Source: Panulirus ornatus (Eukaryota; Arthropoda; Malacostraca; Decapoda; Palinuridae). Taken from it: 64,000 nucleotides of DNA. A program made the translations under genes and the position numbers. Positions within the stretch are counted from its first letter, which is position 1; each line of letters starts with the position of its first letter. Positions 1-15,100 of this stretch are shown one piece after another. Below the pieces are notes generated by a model. It had not been told where the DNA came from. It saw only the letters and a list, made by a program, of their open reading frames with translations, and ran no database searches. The stretch is from assembly GCF_036320965.1 (NCBI RefSeq), contig NC_092281.1:12070719-12134718 (forward strand), in the 5' to 3' direction.

Positions 1-3000
1 ACAGGCATTGTGAAACAGATATATAAACAGATAAATGAGCAGGTAGTAAAGAAAATGACAGATAAAGGGATCATATAAACATTAACTTAATATACAAAAG
101 TATCTCACTTGTGGTACATTATATACTTAACAATAGAGCTTTCAGGATAAATCTGAAGGAATCACCAAGGTTGGTGTTGCTGTATGTTTAAATGTGACAA
201 AAAAAATTTCTACATTAAGTGATACTAAATCAATGCAAAGCATAATATGCCAACTAATGATTACAGCAACTTATTTAACTCTGGAAACTAAAGAGGAAAA
301 GACCCAGCAAAAGTGGTAGTATAAAATAAGTCAAAACTTGCAACTGCTGAGACTTTCTGTACTTTGCATATTGCAAAAGTACTGATGAAAAACATACTTG
401 CATTGTTATCAAATAAATATCCCATTAACTCAATTTCAAACAAAAGTTGCAGCTGGGTGTTGTGTGTTGTGGCTGAGGTGCAAACTCACTAAACCATTTT
501 GTGAATATTTTGAATGCTGTGACATATCATATATCCATTAATGAATGTACAATGTACAATTATGTACAATGCAAGTCACAACCATAGTTCTGGAGATGCT
601 TGGTCTATGGTAACACCATACTAGGTAATAACACATAATAACTAACATCCAAAATGGATGTCAAACTTGGATTCTCAAAATATATAAGTCCTATTACAAG
701 ATACAAATCAACTCATATCTAAAGCAGACCTAAGAATTCAGACCTATTGCTTGACTGAAAACATCCCATTTGTACTAAAAATATATGGGTGATTATTATG
801 CATTAAAAAGTGTTGTACATCACATAACATTAATAAGGCTCATTGTAAGTAGTAAACAAAGCACTTGCATGACCTGTTAACTTAAAATTTCAGAAAACAA
901 GTTTTAAGCAGGGCATGTCTAAGTGTTCCACATGCTTCCAGAAATATAGTTACATGATATACATTATTCAACATGTACACAAAGTCTACTGCAAATTTTT
1001 GGTTATGAAGGATATATACTTATTATCCATAGTGCAACTGTGAGGTGTAATAGGAGAAACATTTAAGCATCTACAATCACCTGGACATCCGCTTTGTAGG
1101 CCTGGATTACAATAAAAATGTCTCATAATCATAAAAGTACTGTTAAAATTCAGTGATCATTTAAAGGATGTATCTATAATCTATTATAAAAAACAACTCA
1201 TATAAATTCATCCAATATCATAATGCTGTCTTTAAGATGGCTTATCAATAAGTTGTCATGAAAAAAAAAAAATTCTGCATCCCACACACAAAAGCTGAAC
1301 TAATAAATTCTGTGACATAGAAAAATGGAGCACAAAATCATGTAAAATAAATCAAAAGACTACTTTCTTAAGTGGAAGAGCATCTAGTAAGAAGTGAAGT
1401 GTCACCTGGATGAGAACTTGAGGCCACAATATTACTAATTTTGTATCTGCATAGGTTCCAGTGGGACTGAGGTAGACACAGATATAGCAATAAATGAAGT
1501 ATCATGTACAATGTGATAAATGGAAATTTCAGGACGTGTGATTGTTTATAAATTCTTTACTGAGGAAACGACTAAGGGAAATAACATATGAAACGGATGA
1601 GTAGGTCTCTGCAGCTTTTTATGACTGAATAAATGTCAAGTGAAAGAGTGAATGAAAATGGGTTACGGAATAAACTTAAGCTAATAATAGTGCAAAAAGT
1701 AATAAGAGTATATTTCTTTTCTTCTGATAAGGCTGAGAATGTATCTATGACAAAGTATGAAGGTCAAGTTTTCTTGCCATGGTTTCCAACTTTTCTCTGA
1801 TGATAATATGAGTAAGAAATAAATAACAATGCATAGTTGTGCAAAACATCAATTATTCTATGTGCAGCATATGCCTTTTATACATTTTCTAATTCTTTGT
1901 ATTCCTTGACTACTGTAGTTCTAAACTCTAAGCTTTTAATTAAAAGCCTGCCAGTGGAGTTGCAACAGTAACCATAAATTGGCAAGGCTTATGATACACT
2001 TATCCATATAAAAAACAACTCCAGTCTTAATATGCTCCCCACACCAACCACACTGTTTGCTCCATCACTCAAGTCTTACGATTTATTTACAGCTTGTGAT
2101 GTAAAGCTTCATAAGACATGCAACAGACTGACAGATCATATACCAAGTATTGGACAGAGTAACACAAACATGCAGAGTGAATACAATGTGAGGCACCTAA
2201 ATATTTACTGCATAAAAGTCTCCTCTGTCTTCTCCATTTGGGACCAGCCAAAGTTCAACATGATTCCAGTTAGTTTCTGCACTGTTCTGTAGTCATCTTA
2301 GTACATTTTACATTCTTAGTATTGTGCACATGTAATACAAGTCACCATGGACCTTTAAAGGTGCTGTCTGTTTGCCAGTGGGCAGAATGTAAAAACGTGC
2401 ACAGTACAATCACCTCTCTACTGTCACCTCAGGTGAGTCTGCAACTGTTTCCACAGGATATATATTGTATCATATCATACGTTGTTTTTCAGAGTTTTAA
2501 AGTTACAGTATTCCATATCTTCTGAAAGTATTCTTGCAAAAATGAGAACATTCATCTTAGCTCTCTCAAACCACACTCAGGGAAAGGGTTGGAGTACCCA
2601 TGGCTACATAGAATGGATGAAAACCAGCAGTTGCCAACCCACCATCAGGTGGATTTGTGCCCACCTCAAGTAGTTACACAACAACGGCTCTCAGTTTCAA
2701 TCTGTTAAACACTACGTGTGACTCAAAATACATTTGGAATGAGTGGGATACCAATGAAGGGTTTACATGGCACAAGCATGCTTAAGTAAAGAAATGTCTT
2801 AAAAAAATTCATTTTCTGTACTTGACTGATGCTGACATGTCAATATAGAAGTAAAGTCAGCCAGAGAAAGGAGAGATGAGTCACAAACTTATACTACAGC
2901 ACTTAAAGTATGGCATCTCTACAGCTGCTTTAACTGATGTTACAAAGACAATTTCTCTTTTGATCAAACTTTCTATTCTCATATCACGATGACCTGTTTC

Positions 3001-3085
3001 AGTCTATCTCCATAGGAAATATTCACATACCTAGCTAATGAAAGATCAATGATTGGATGGCAGTGTGGAGAAAGATAGTCTAGTG

Positions 3086-3091
<6 letters not shown>

Positions 3092-3133
<42 letters not shown>
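3092..3133. repeat. (TA)n microsatellite
   Basis: About 21 uninterrupted TA units, ending directly against a remnant of the TA-flanked repeat called B in this annotation. Confidence 0.95.
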
Positions 3134-3135
<2 letters not shown>

Positions 3136-3182
3136 CTTTTTCTTTCAAACTATTCACCATTTCCCGCGTTAGTGAGGTTCTG
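3134..3182 (-). repeat. remnant of dispersed repeat B (3' end only)
   Basis: Read on the minus strand, this short piece carries the terminal motif of repeat B (ACTAACGCGGGAAATGG, then a TTTGAAAG-like tail). The same end is seen in the longer copies at 11.3, 35.4 and 56.2 kb. It abuts a (TA)n tract, as those copies do. Only the last ~50 bases are recognisable. Confidence 0.6.
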
Positions 3183-6027
3183 GTCATCCAGATCTTGCTT
3201 GTCCCCATTTCTGGATAATGAAAAAATCTTAAAACCATATAAGCACCAGATGACTGAGGTGTATCCAGTTGTTTTTCAGCGGTAGTGTCTTGTGAGTCTT
3301 CAGTAAAACTGACAGGAACGAGGTCCCTAGTCTGTAATGTCGGCATCATAGAAGTCATGTGAGTATAGCTGTTGAGTAAGAGAGTTTAAACTCTCAGGTG
3401 GAAAGCAGAAGGACAATTTTCCTATGCTGTACTACTTTGCACAGAAATTAGCTTAAGAGTTTGTAATGAGCAAAACACAAGAAAATAATGTCTATATAAA
3501 GTATAATAATAACAACAAAACTTAAATCAGTGCTGAAACAAACACTGAATCTAAAGTATAGTTCATAGTATTGGTTTCCCAATACGCGAGTAGTATGTTT
3601 GATGAGAATCACTGTGATGGAAATGAGTACAGATATCCCCCACTTTATGGTGCATTCATATACATTATTTTGCATCAGCATTTTCCATGAAAAAATTAAT
3701 ACATTAATACAAACACAAAAGAAAATTATAGCTTCAAAAAAGCATGTTGCAATAACAGATGATCAATCTGGCAGGTGACTATCTGCCAATGAATGGCAGC
3801 ATCCACCCAGGCAGGCACTCCTATGCACATAGTTACACTATGATGATACAACCCAAATTGTCAAATTGTATTACTAAGTAAAACCTCCTTAGATCTTTTG
3901 CAACTAAGTGTGGAAAGTGCCATGCCAGTACTGTGCTTCTAATGAAAAAAAAAAAAAAAAAAGCAAAAGCATTAGCTATGAAGTAAAGTTAGATACTTTG
4001 ATGCTGGACTGAAGATCTGAACATCCCAGTAAATAAAATAGTTACTCACCAGAAAATTAAAAGTAGTTAACTACCTCTGGACAGAGGCCTCAAATGTCCA
4101 GCCTCAGATGAAGAGACAAGGCATCCAGCCATTTGTCTGTAACTCCCTACCCCTGACTGCCTTGACATACAGATCACGATCTACTTTGGGGTAAACGCTA
4201 TATTTTCAATACCTAAATACTTAGAACAATAATGTATCTCTGTATCTTTGCTTGAAAATTATGAAAATACCACCCACAAATGTAACCACCTAATCCTCCC
4301 ATTGTATCCTGTGGTAAAACTAGTTACACTGCAAGGTTTTTCAGTTATGATGCATTTTTCAAGAATGCATATTCAACTTAAACTGGGGGACATCTATAGA
4401 GTAGGACATCGTTTTACCAGACTTTTGAAAAATGAAAAAACTAGCAAAGGGGTATATTTGTCCATCATGTGCAGTTGGTATGCTGCATCATTTTCAGTGC
4501 ATCCCAGTTCAACGTGACCTTTGTTTATATGTCTATGTAACTGCCCAACAGTACAATGTTCAATCAGACTCTTGATGTCTTAGGTACTTTTGCATACACT
4601 GTACTATAATAACACAAACGTGTAATTCAACAACTCTCTTAGATGCTAGAGACTGGAGTAAGGAATATAGCAACAGAAAAAGTACTAAAAGGCCTATTAA
4701 AAGCTGAAAGTTATGAGTCTGTTAGCACAGGTGGAAGACCTTTATGAAAGATGTTTCCTTCTGAAAAGAGTTAGAGAATCAAGTGATAAAGATAAGGAAA
4801 GGGGAATAGCTTTCCTATCAAGTATAAAGTAGAGAGACATAATGATCATGGATCGTCAAACTCTTACTGACTGAAATTATCAATTCTGTTTTGCACTCAG
4901 CTACTGCAGACAGTGAAGTGTTAAGGTGAGGATATGGACCCATCTCAACAAGTTATGATGACAATGGTCAAGGTAATGCTCATTTCTGACCAATCAATCA
5001 GATCCCTGAGGCAAAGACCATTCATTGCCCAACAGGGAAATCCTGCTGAGATACCAGCAACAATATAAACTTATAAAAATTATTTGTATGAAACAGATGA
5101 CAATCATGGAATCATCTGATAGGGCTTTCAGCGATTGTGCTCAAAAGCCTACCATAATATGTAACCCATCACTAATCCACTTTCTAGATGTATAGGGAGA
5201 ACTGGAGTATCTAATCAGGTCATCAGCAAGGCTATCGAAGTACCTCCTCAGAACATCGTCATAACATACTGTCTCCTGTAGCAAAAGCATCTGGTAAACC
5301 TGCATTATCTTCCTATCCTTTATTCCTATGACTCTTGCTTCCCCAGATGATGTTTCATCTACAACACTTTTACATTATTCAAATTAAAAGTGGTTATGTA
5401 CCGAACTGTTTGGCAAGTAAACTCTTACTTTTAAATTCATTTTCAACAACTACATATCTGTATCATACATACTGCACAATACATATATCAGTAAGATTGA
5501 TAATAACATGTACATTTGAATTCTTTTTTTCTATTCAAATGTTTCACTGTATATTGTGCATTTCATTGTGGAAAAAGAGTAAAATGCTTGTCTACTAATC
5601 ACTACTGGGAGCTGAAGTATGCCCCAAAACAATGCCATCACACATCTGCAGCTGCATTCATTATAAGTAAAATTTCATAATAAAGAACACTCGGAAAAAC
5701 GATGTCCCACTGTATGTGTTTATGATCATAAAGTTTCATGATCTGTTTGAGTCTTTATCAAGAAGAGAAAAAACAGCACAGTATCTGAAGATGGATGAAA
5801 AGACACAAACAAAAACTGATGTGTAATAATTTGAGACAATCACATTTGCTAAATTAGGTGTATATATCACACAAGCTGATTAAATGAAAATGACCTATCA
5901 CATGCCATTTATATGCTACCAATACTCACACCAATATAAAGAGTTAATGTGCCATCTGAATGACCTAAATATGAAGTTATTCAAATCAATTTCTAACCAG
6001 AAATAATATAATACAATTTCAACTTAC

Positions 6028-6156
6028 TGGTCAGACTGAAGATAAGTGTACCGAAGAAGAATTTTAGCAAAGTCCAATTCCGTAATTGCTGGCAAGCCTT
6101 TTGAAAATTCATTGAACTCAATCTCTAAGACCTCTGTCTGAAGATTTTCCATAAAC
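6028..6156 (-). CDS. MICU3: MICU3-like exon 8 (last visible)
   Basis: 129 coding bases following a TTCTTCAG acceptor and ending CA|GTAAGT, leaving two bases of a split codon. It encodes the [14 protein letters not shown] segment followed by a serine/glycine turn and [10 protein letters not shown], the helical linker after the first EF-hand lobe in MICU proteins. The acceptor completes an ATG codon begun in exon 7. The next exon was not found to the left. Confidence 0.93.
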
Positions 6157-9100
6157 CTGAAGAAGAGAAATATGACTGATTCAATGCAGTACAGCTGTCC
6201 TTTCATTTTCATTTTTTAATGAAGTAATTTACAAGGATACCAAACTAAATACATTGAACATAAGTGATAATTCTTTCCCTTATCAGGATCTAGTTTCAAC
6301 ATCTAATTCAATGATTCAGTCTACTTCAAGCCCACACCCTATCATTTTTAGAGAACCTGAAATATGTAACTTGTAATTATTCCCATACTTAATGTAAGTC
6401 TAGTACTTCCTCCTAATCCAATAATCTTCTTTTTTGAAAAAAAAAATAAAAACTACAGTTATCCTAGTCTATGACTTCACTTGAGAACGGTAACTATCTT
6501 AAATAAGGTACTTACATCCTAAACTCTTCAAATTTGAGGTCCTGTTTCCCCTTACGTCCAAAGAAATGAAGAAGTAGTGTAGTGTCTACCACATGGCTTT
6601 TTTGTAGCTCATCTTCCAATACTTCAACATCTTCACCTGCAAAGTTCTATCAATGTAAAAACCATATAAAGTAATGCACAGCACCCACATTTTGATCTAA
6701 GGGCCAAAAAGGATAGCAAAGTGGTCTTTGCTGTAGTAGATATATCAAAGATCACTATAATACTTGAAGCTCTTAAGCATAAAACAAGGCCCTTAGAACA
6801 ATCATCTCCTGCTTAACAACCATTAACACCCAACAATTACAGAGTGAAATGAAAATACTTTCAATACAATCTCACTTCAGTTTACTTGGCACTTACATAT
6901 TTGCAAAATCCTTAGAGTCATTTCCTCCTAACCATGCAATAAGCAGCTGCTAGTACTCTGGCTGAAACATACAACTGACCCAGCCTCATACTTCAGAAGC
7001 CTATACTCACAGATCCCCCTCTCCCTAATGAATACAACAATGATAAAACATACATACAGTGAAATGAGTGAACAAGCACTTACCAACAGCCCTCTTAACT
7101 CATGCTTAAACTCCACTCCACTCCCCCAGACATACACCCATCTGATACTAAATTCCCCAGGCATGCACATTATGCTTCCTTGAGTGTGTTTTGGACACCA
7201 CCAACCCCTCTAACATTACAACGACTGATTCAACATTTCACAAGATCTTTTATGCCCAAGATGCAACTTAAACACTAAAGACACTGAACATTCTTTCTTC
7301 AACTGTCGTGTGCTCACCTCAAAAAGACATACACATATCACCATACTTATTGACCTGTGATCTCACCCAGTGGAATGGCCACCTTCCTGAACATTGCATA
7401 AGCCTCACAGAAAGGGATCCTAGGGCAGAAAGTAAGGTAAGTTCAGGTACAAGATAGTTTAATTAGGATTAAAAGGAAAAACATCTAAAAGGAATACTGA
7501 TTTATGATTGACTAAAACTTGGGAACAGACATCAAATCAAGAAAGTGTGTTCTTACACCAGTGACTTGTGTAGATTATGAAAATGTATCAAAAATTAAAC
7601 CACCAAGTTAAACAGTGTGGAATCAAATATGACTCAATCGCACTGTATGTAAAGTTCTCAGTACTTTCTTTCCCATTTATTACCAACTCCATAGATCATC
7701 CACCATCAAGAGTTTGAGAGCACTTCTGTGACTTACCAGTATCACTGGACTTTACTGCACCCTCAAGTGCTCGGTTCAGACGATCTCTTCGAGCGGTACT
7801 GAAGATCTTCTCTAACTGCAAATAAGAGTAAGCATCAGCTTTTTTTCCCCAGATGGTTTCTGAACCTGGATAAGCTCTTACATTATCACATTCACCGCCA
7901 GCATTTCATAATAGACCACAAACAAAAATTATTCCAATAAACACTCCACAAAAAAAATGCTATCATTCAAGAAATATGTTTTTTAGAATTCCTAATTTTT
8001 GAACTGTAACAGAAGAACTGAGGACATACACTAACACTCCTCTCCAGTCAAAGGATCTAGACAATGAAAAAGAAAATCAAACTAACCCAACCATGTATCC
8101 ATCATTCCCCATGCAGCTTTTTAATGCTTCATGACCCATGAAGAAATCAAAACTAACATTGCCAAAGTCTCACACAGTTCATGACATGTACGCCAACAAT
8201 TAACAAGATGAGAAATGATCAAATGTGAACGATGTTCAACAACAATGTGCACCGAGGTAGTTTGAGTGCATGTGCATGTATTCAAGCTCCTACTACAGAG
8301 CAGAAATCAGTTTCCCTACAAAAAAAGATTGACTGTACATGACCAAAGCTTGAGAGAGCTGTATCTAAATGGTAGATACTATTGCTCTTACAACTAGTCC
8401 AATCACATCTCCATTGTCACAGCAAAATACCTTTTAATTTGTATTCCAAGGCATAAAACATGTTTGTGTTCACTGCTACCCAACTATTTACTGCATCCAC
8501 AGCAAGTATAGGCATTGAAACAAATGCCAGATTAGATGATCTAGGGCATGACAGAAAACTGTAGCAACCTAACCCCTCTCACCTAGTCGCACCTATTTCA
8601 ATCCACCATCACCTCAAGCTCTAATTACCATGCTTTTAATTAAAGTCTATCTAACATCATCTAGATTATCTGTCACATGGCAACTGTTGCTGATTTAATT
8701 CATTAAGGGGCAACATATATAACTCTAGCACCCCTCCCTCTCCTTCCTAGATACCCCTAGTCCACCTCAATCCACTCAAGCAACATATAAAGCCCTCATC
8801 ACCATGTTTCAGTACAGTATCTCTTTCAGTCCATGTTCATCAAAGACCTTAAATTACATGAAGAAGATGCCATACTGTATATGGGTGGTATGCTGTTTCT
8901 GGTATAACATAATCCATCCCTATGGACTACATGGTTCGACTTATGACAGATTTGACTTGCAGCAGAGCACCCAAGAACACATCCCAATCATAGTGTAATG
9001 TCCTGATGTGCTGTATTTATGGATGGATAGTAGCACCATCCACGGGTTATTATTGAGAATTCGCCTATTATTCATAAAGGTATGAGAGGGTCTCTCAATT

Positions 9101-12100
9101 CCCTTTCTACCTGACATCTTCTGAGAGAGGGAATGTCATTTAATGACTTCAGAACCTTTTCCTTCTCATCTTATACACATATCTAAATTATGAAGAACTT
9201 TATTTAATTCTAATTACCATGCTACTCTGAGTTCAACATATTCCTCGTATATCCTCAATAAAAGAAGTAGATCTTTACCCTTGAAGCCCCTAGTCCTTTC
9301 AAAATAGTTTATCTCACCTACTTGATCCAAATATCATTTTATAACAGGCCCATATCTACACATAACAGCAAAAAGGACTCCAACCTTCTCTGTAATTTTA
9401 ACCACTATATCCAACTGAAAGTTGTAAAAACAAAACCTGATACAAACCACTATCAACAGATCAAATATAAAATGTAATCTGATATTCTGTACCTTTCTTA
9501 AAATTGCAAATATCTATATGAAATGAAAATGGATGACAAACACAAAACTTGAAGTATCTCAACATATAAGACCTGACACACTTCACAATAAGACTGAGCA
9601 CAATAAATGTTCATCATATACACCATTAATATTTACTAAATACCAAAATTCTCAAAGAATTACATTTTTCTGAAAATTCTATCAAATAAAATGATCACTC
9701 CTAGTTCCCTATATTTCAACATTAATTAATTATCAATGTTTGCTCTAAATCACTTCACAATTCTGATATTCAGCCAAATCACACATTACTTTCAGTACAT
9801 GAAGATACAGAACAAAATATATGTACATCTACTCTAAATACTCAGTTACTGTGGTTAGTACTTCTCTACCTCTACAAGGATTATACACTAACATCTCAAA
9901 TCCGACATTCCAAAATCTGGCAACTCAAAATCCATTACTTGCAAGGGTACTGGTGTTCAATAAAACCCAAGCACTTCAACTTCTGTTAATCGCCTAACAC
10001 TACCCTAGTATGCATTGTAAAAAACCTAGTAAAAGAAATAAACCTAACTATATGAAGCAAGACACTGCAAAAACAGCTTTAGAATTCATAAAAGCCTTTA
10101 CAATCCCAGGTAAAGAAACTCCAACCCCTTGACCAAGACCCTTGCCTAATGCTCCTGAGCCTGAACTAAATTTTGATGGTTCTTCCAGCACATCTGTACC
10201 AACTCTCATTTTGGATGAAAGTGCAAGGCATTTCCTGCCTCTCCTGAGGAATCAACCTCATCACAGCTAGATGGCACTCATGTTTTAGTCAGCTTCGACC
10301 TTAACTGGGCCAGATGCCTACCCTAGCTCTTCAATAGAATAATCTCCTTTTAATACCTTAGTTAAGTTTAGGTGTATATTTTGGGACTGGAAACAATCAA
10401 GAAGTTTTGGTAAGGACAGTAAATAATCATCTGTTATGTTTAAAACTTCTTACTGTTTCTTGCAGCTTTCATCCCACACCATATATTCTTAAGACCTTCC
10501 ACAAGGCATCTCTATCTGTTCCTGACATCACTTTGTCAATGCAAGAAATGGCAATCAAGTATTAAATGACATGTTTGAGGACAATATGTGGTGTGAGGTG
10601 GTTTGAGAGAGCAGAAGAGGGTGTTTTGAAATGATTTGGTCACATGGAAAGAATAAATGAGGAAAGATTGACCAAGAGGATATATGTGTCAGAGGTGGAG
10701 GGAACGAGGAGAAGTGGGAGACCAAATTGGAGGTGGAAAGATAGAGTGAAAAAGATTTTGAGTGATCGGGGCCTGAACATGCAGGAGGGTGAAAGGCGTG
10801 CAAGGAATAGAGTGAATTAGAATGATGTGGTATACCGGGGTCGATGTGCTGTCAATGGATTGAACCAGGGCATGTGAAGCATCTGGGGTAAACCATGGAA
10901 AGTTCTGTGGGGCCTGGATGTGGAAAGGGAGCTGTGGTTTCGGTGCACTATACATGACAGCTAGAGACTGAGTGTGAATGAATGTCGCCTTTGTTGTCTT
11001 TTCCTAGCGCTACCTCGCGCACATGCAGGGGGAGGGGGTTGTTACTCCATGTGTGGCGGGGTGGCAATGGGAACGAATAAAGGCATACAGTATGAATTAT
11101 GTACATGTGTATATATGTATATGTCTGTGTGTGTATATATATGCATACATTGAGATGTATAAGTATGTATATTTGCGTGTGTGGACATGTATGTATATAC
11201 ATGTGTATGTGGGTGGGTTGGGCCATTCTTTCGTCTGTTTCCTTGTGCTACCTCGCTAACGCGGAAGACAGCGACAAAGCAAAATAAAAAAAAAAATAAA
11301 TATATATCCCTGGGGATAGGGAAGAAAGAATACTTCCCACATATTCCCTGCATGTCGTAGAAGGCGACTAAAAGGGGAGGGAGCAGCGGGCTGGAAATCC
11401 TCCCCTCTCTATTTAATTTTCCAAAAGAAGGAACAGAAAAGGGGGCCAAGTGAGGATTTCCCTCAAAGGCTCAGTCCTCTGTTCTTAACGCTACTTCGCT
11501 AACATGGGAGATGGCGAATTGTATGAAAATATATATAAAACACTACAAGTACAATTTCTCTGTCCTGCATTCAGATCTTGGCACAAAATATGCCCAAAAT
11601 CTTAAAAATTCCAAAATACAGACACTGCTAAGCCTAAAGTTTGTTGGATTTGAGATGTTAGAGTATCTAAAAATCATAACCTATTCTATTCACTGGTTAA
11701 TGTATATCTGCCATGCAATACTTCCTAATATTTCAAGAACAACAGTGAAAAAACTCGCATCCTAAACTTTATCATGTATCAATTATAGTATACGTAACCA
11801 AACAAAGTTACACAATTCAGAACATGACACAAGAACATACAATATATTTCAAACATCAACAGTAGATGAATATGATGAATCAAAATAATACACCTTAAAG
11901 TCTACTTGACTACATTCCTCTGACAGTCTCTGCTTTAACTAAAATAAATAAATAAAAATGAAATAAAAATACCTCTAAAATTTTTTTAAATAAGACTTGC
12001 TTAACTGTGTAGTTCCTATTCAATTTCATTCCTTAAGATTAAGAAAAAGCACTTTAGAGCAGCAAAAATACAGAAATGAAAAAGGAAATGCTGGAAGGAG

Positions 12101-15100
12101 GGTCTCATTAAGCTCCAGCAGCAGCAAAAATCATAGAGTTCATCTACAAGCTATTTCACAAATTGCCCTCTCCACAAAGAAGCATATTCTTTTTTTTAAA
12201 GCTAGGTAAATTATGGTACTTTAGAAGTTACATATCTTTTATGGCTATACCCAAGACAAGCATCACCTATCTACCATAACGGTCTTTCCTATGAGAGCAG
12301 AAATAAACATTAACTTTCACTATTCTATTTTGTTTGTTCACTGTTTTACTTCTACTGCAATACCAGATGAACTATACAATATTATATCTACTACTGCTAT
12401 CTAAAAGTAATATTACTGTTATGTTAATATTCACAAAAGAAAATAATGTAGTTAATACCATATAAATTATACATTTACAATTGAAAAACATAACTTAAAA
12501 AACATTCCAAAATAGAACACAATGTAACACTACTCCAAACAAAAATTTCCACACAAATTCCCTATATGTTATTCCCAAAACATTAGGCTGGACACACAGT
12601 AGGTGACATGGCTGCAGCCACAATATCTAAATGAACATGACACAATGTAGAAACAATACCGATACTACAGAAAAAAGTGAAAGTTTTGTCAAACAATCAG
12701 CAGTTAGTGAGCCTTTTCTTTGGGAAAGGGAAGAGTGAATCATGTTTCAAGAATAACGTAGTGTAACCTAGTCTTGACAGCAGTGTAAAATATTAGATAA
12801 TCTCCCACTTTCAGGGGGTAACTTCCTTAAGACTCTTCAGATGGAAGAGTGACTGAATGACCATGGTTTTTTTTTTGTCTCATACACCTTGTCTGACCAG
12901 AGCCTTGTAACAACATTTCATACTTTTGTTGTGTAGAGCACTGCTCTTTTATGATATAATCAAGTTGTGTAAAAATCAGTTTCACTATTCTGATTCTAAG
13001 GTCTGGCAAAAACGCCATAGTATACATGTTTAGGATATCCTAAAATTACATACCAGTTATTAGAAGACAGCACATTCAATACACTGTCACCTTATGCCAT
13101 TTACTTTAAAAAAGCACTCCAAATATAGAAATAAAACTTCGAAAAATTGAATATGGTGTGGGCATAGGAGAGAGTGAGACGCTGAGCTGGCTATCTGTGT
13201 ATGACTTTAATCTGGGCCCTATAGACTTATGTTTCATAATGCTAACCACTGCACTAAGGCATTTTTGTGTGAATATGTCTATGTACCACAGAATTAAGTG
13301 AAACTATGTGCACAATTGCTTTCATGTACATTTCTGAAGAAGAGTGCCTTGTGACCATGTATCTTTGCATCTACTGTATAAGAAGGCTACATGACTATGT
13401 TTGCATTTCTGCTAATGTGCTTGTGTTTGTTTTAATGAGTCAACAAAATAAGGAGAAAGAGACCTCAACTAAAACCCTACTTGAGCTCTTCATATTAAGT
13501 AATATACTGTCATCCTTTGTTGTACTGTTTCTAGTGGAATGTTCCCCCTCCCACTTCAATGTCTTGTATATATTGCATCCAGCTTGAAAGTATCATGAAC
13601 ATGTGTTGTTAAATGTTACAATGCTGTGGCAACTACAACTCTGGCTCAATGCAGGCATAGTTTACCTCATTCTACCTCATACACAATCAAATGTTCTAAA
13701 TGAACGAATATTCACTTTACAATTTCTTTGAAACGGATATGAAAAATATTAGTTTTATATGTACAAAAAATGTTACATTTTCAAAATAAAAAAAGCACTT
13801 TACATCCATAAGTTTCTTCTAATTTTTTTGTTTTATGTGTAAGGAAGGGGAGACTTTAGTCTACACTTTAGTCTTGACTCTTCCAAAGCAGCCTCCTCTG
13901 GGATTTCTATACAAGCAAAAAGATAGATAACGTTTCAATATAGAAACTAACCATCAACTCAAAACTCTCCCATACACTTGTTGCTGATAACAAGAGAGAT
14001 TAAATCGTACCAAAAATATTGACCAATCTGATCTTTTCTTCTTTTTACATTGATCAAGTAACATGCCAAGTGCAGTGAGTTAATTTGAGCGGGAAATGTA
14101 TTTTCAGTGACTGAAAAATAGTCTAGATAATAATGTGTTTTGGGAGCAGCTAAATGAGTGTGTTAGCGGTTTTGATGCACGAGACCGGGTTATAGTGATG
14201 GGTGATTTGAATGCAAAGGTGAGTAATGTGGCAGTTGAGGGAATAATTGGTATGCATGGGGTGTTCAGTGTTGTAAATGGAAATGGTGAAGAGCTTGTAG
14301 ATTTATGTGCTGAAAAAGGACTGATGATTGGGAATACCTGGTTTAAAAAGCGAGATATACATAAGTATACTTATGTAAGTAGGAGAGATGGCCAGAGAGC
14401 GTTATTGGATTACGTGTTAATTGACAGGCGTGCGAAAGAGAGACTTTTGGATGTTAATGTGCTGAGAGGTGCAACTGGAGGGATGTCTGATCATTATCTT
14501 GTGGAGGCTAAGGTGAAGATTAGTATGGGTTTTCAGAAAAGAGGAGTGAATGTTGGGGTGAAGAAGGTGGTGAGAGTAAGTGAGCTTGGGAAGGAGACCT
14601 GTGTGGGGAAGTACCAGGAGAGACTGTGTACAGAATGGAAAAAGGTGAGAACAATGGAAGTAAGGGGAGTGGGGGAGGAATGGGATGTATTTAGGGAATC
14701 AGTGATGGATTGCGCAAAAGATGCTTGTGGCATGAGAAGAGTGGGAGGTGGGCTGTTTAGAAAGGGTAGTGAGTGGTGGGATGAAGAAGTAAGAGTATTA
14801 GTGAAAGAGAAGAGAGAGGCATTTGGACGATTTTTGCAGGGAAAAAATGCAATTGAGTGGGAGAAGTATAAAAGAAAGAGACAGCAGGTCAAGAGAAAGG
14901 TGCAAGAGGTGAAAAAAAGGGCAAATGAGAGTTGGGGTGAGAGACTATCAGTAAATTTTAGGGAGAATAAAAAGATGTTCTGGAAGGAGGTAAATAGGGT
15001 GCGTAAGACAAGGGAGCAAATGGGAACTTCAGTGAAGGGCGTAAATGGGGAGGTGATAACAAGTAGTGGTGATGTGAGAAGGAGATGGAATGAGTATTTT

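Larger units (their letters stand above)
1..6027. other. AT-rich non-coding stretch, probably intron of the MICU3-like gene
   Basis: No convincing coding exon, RNA gene or recent mobile element is seen here. The open frames are short, lack family features and do not continue the MICU3-like protein. The next exon would have to start with one base completing a split codon and encode the second EF-hand half, and nothing of that kind was found. A (TA)n tract and a repeat-B remnant near 3.1 kb are listed separately. An A-run lies at about 3,944-3,962. Confidence 0.5.

Noticed and set aside
10080..10340. Possible DNA-transposon-derived C-terminal tail on the plus strand
   Set aside because: An acidic/serine-rich frame is present, but no transposase motif was visible.
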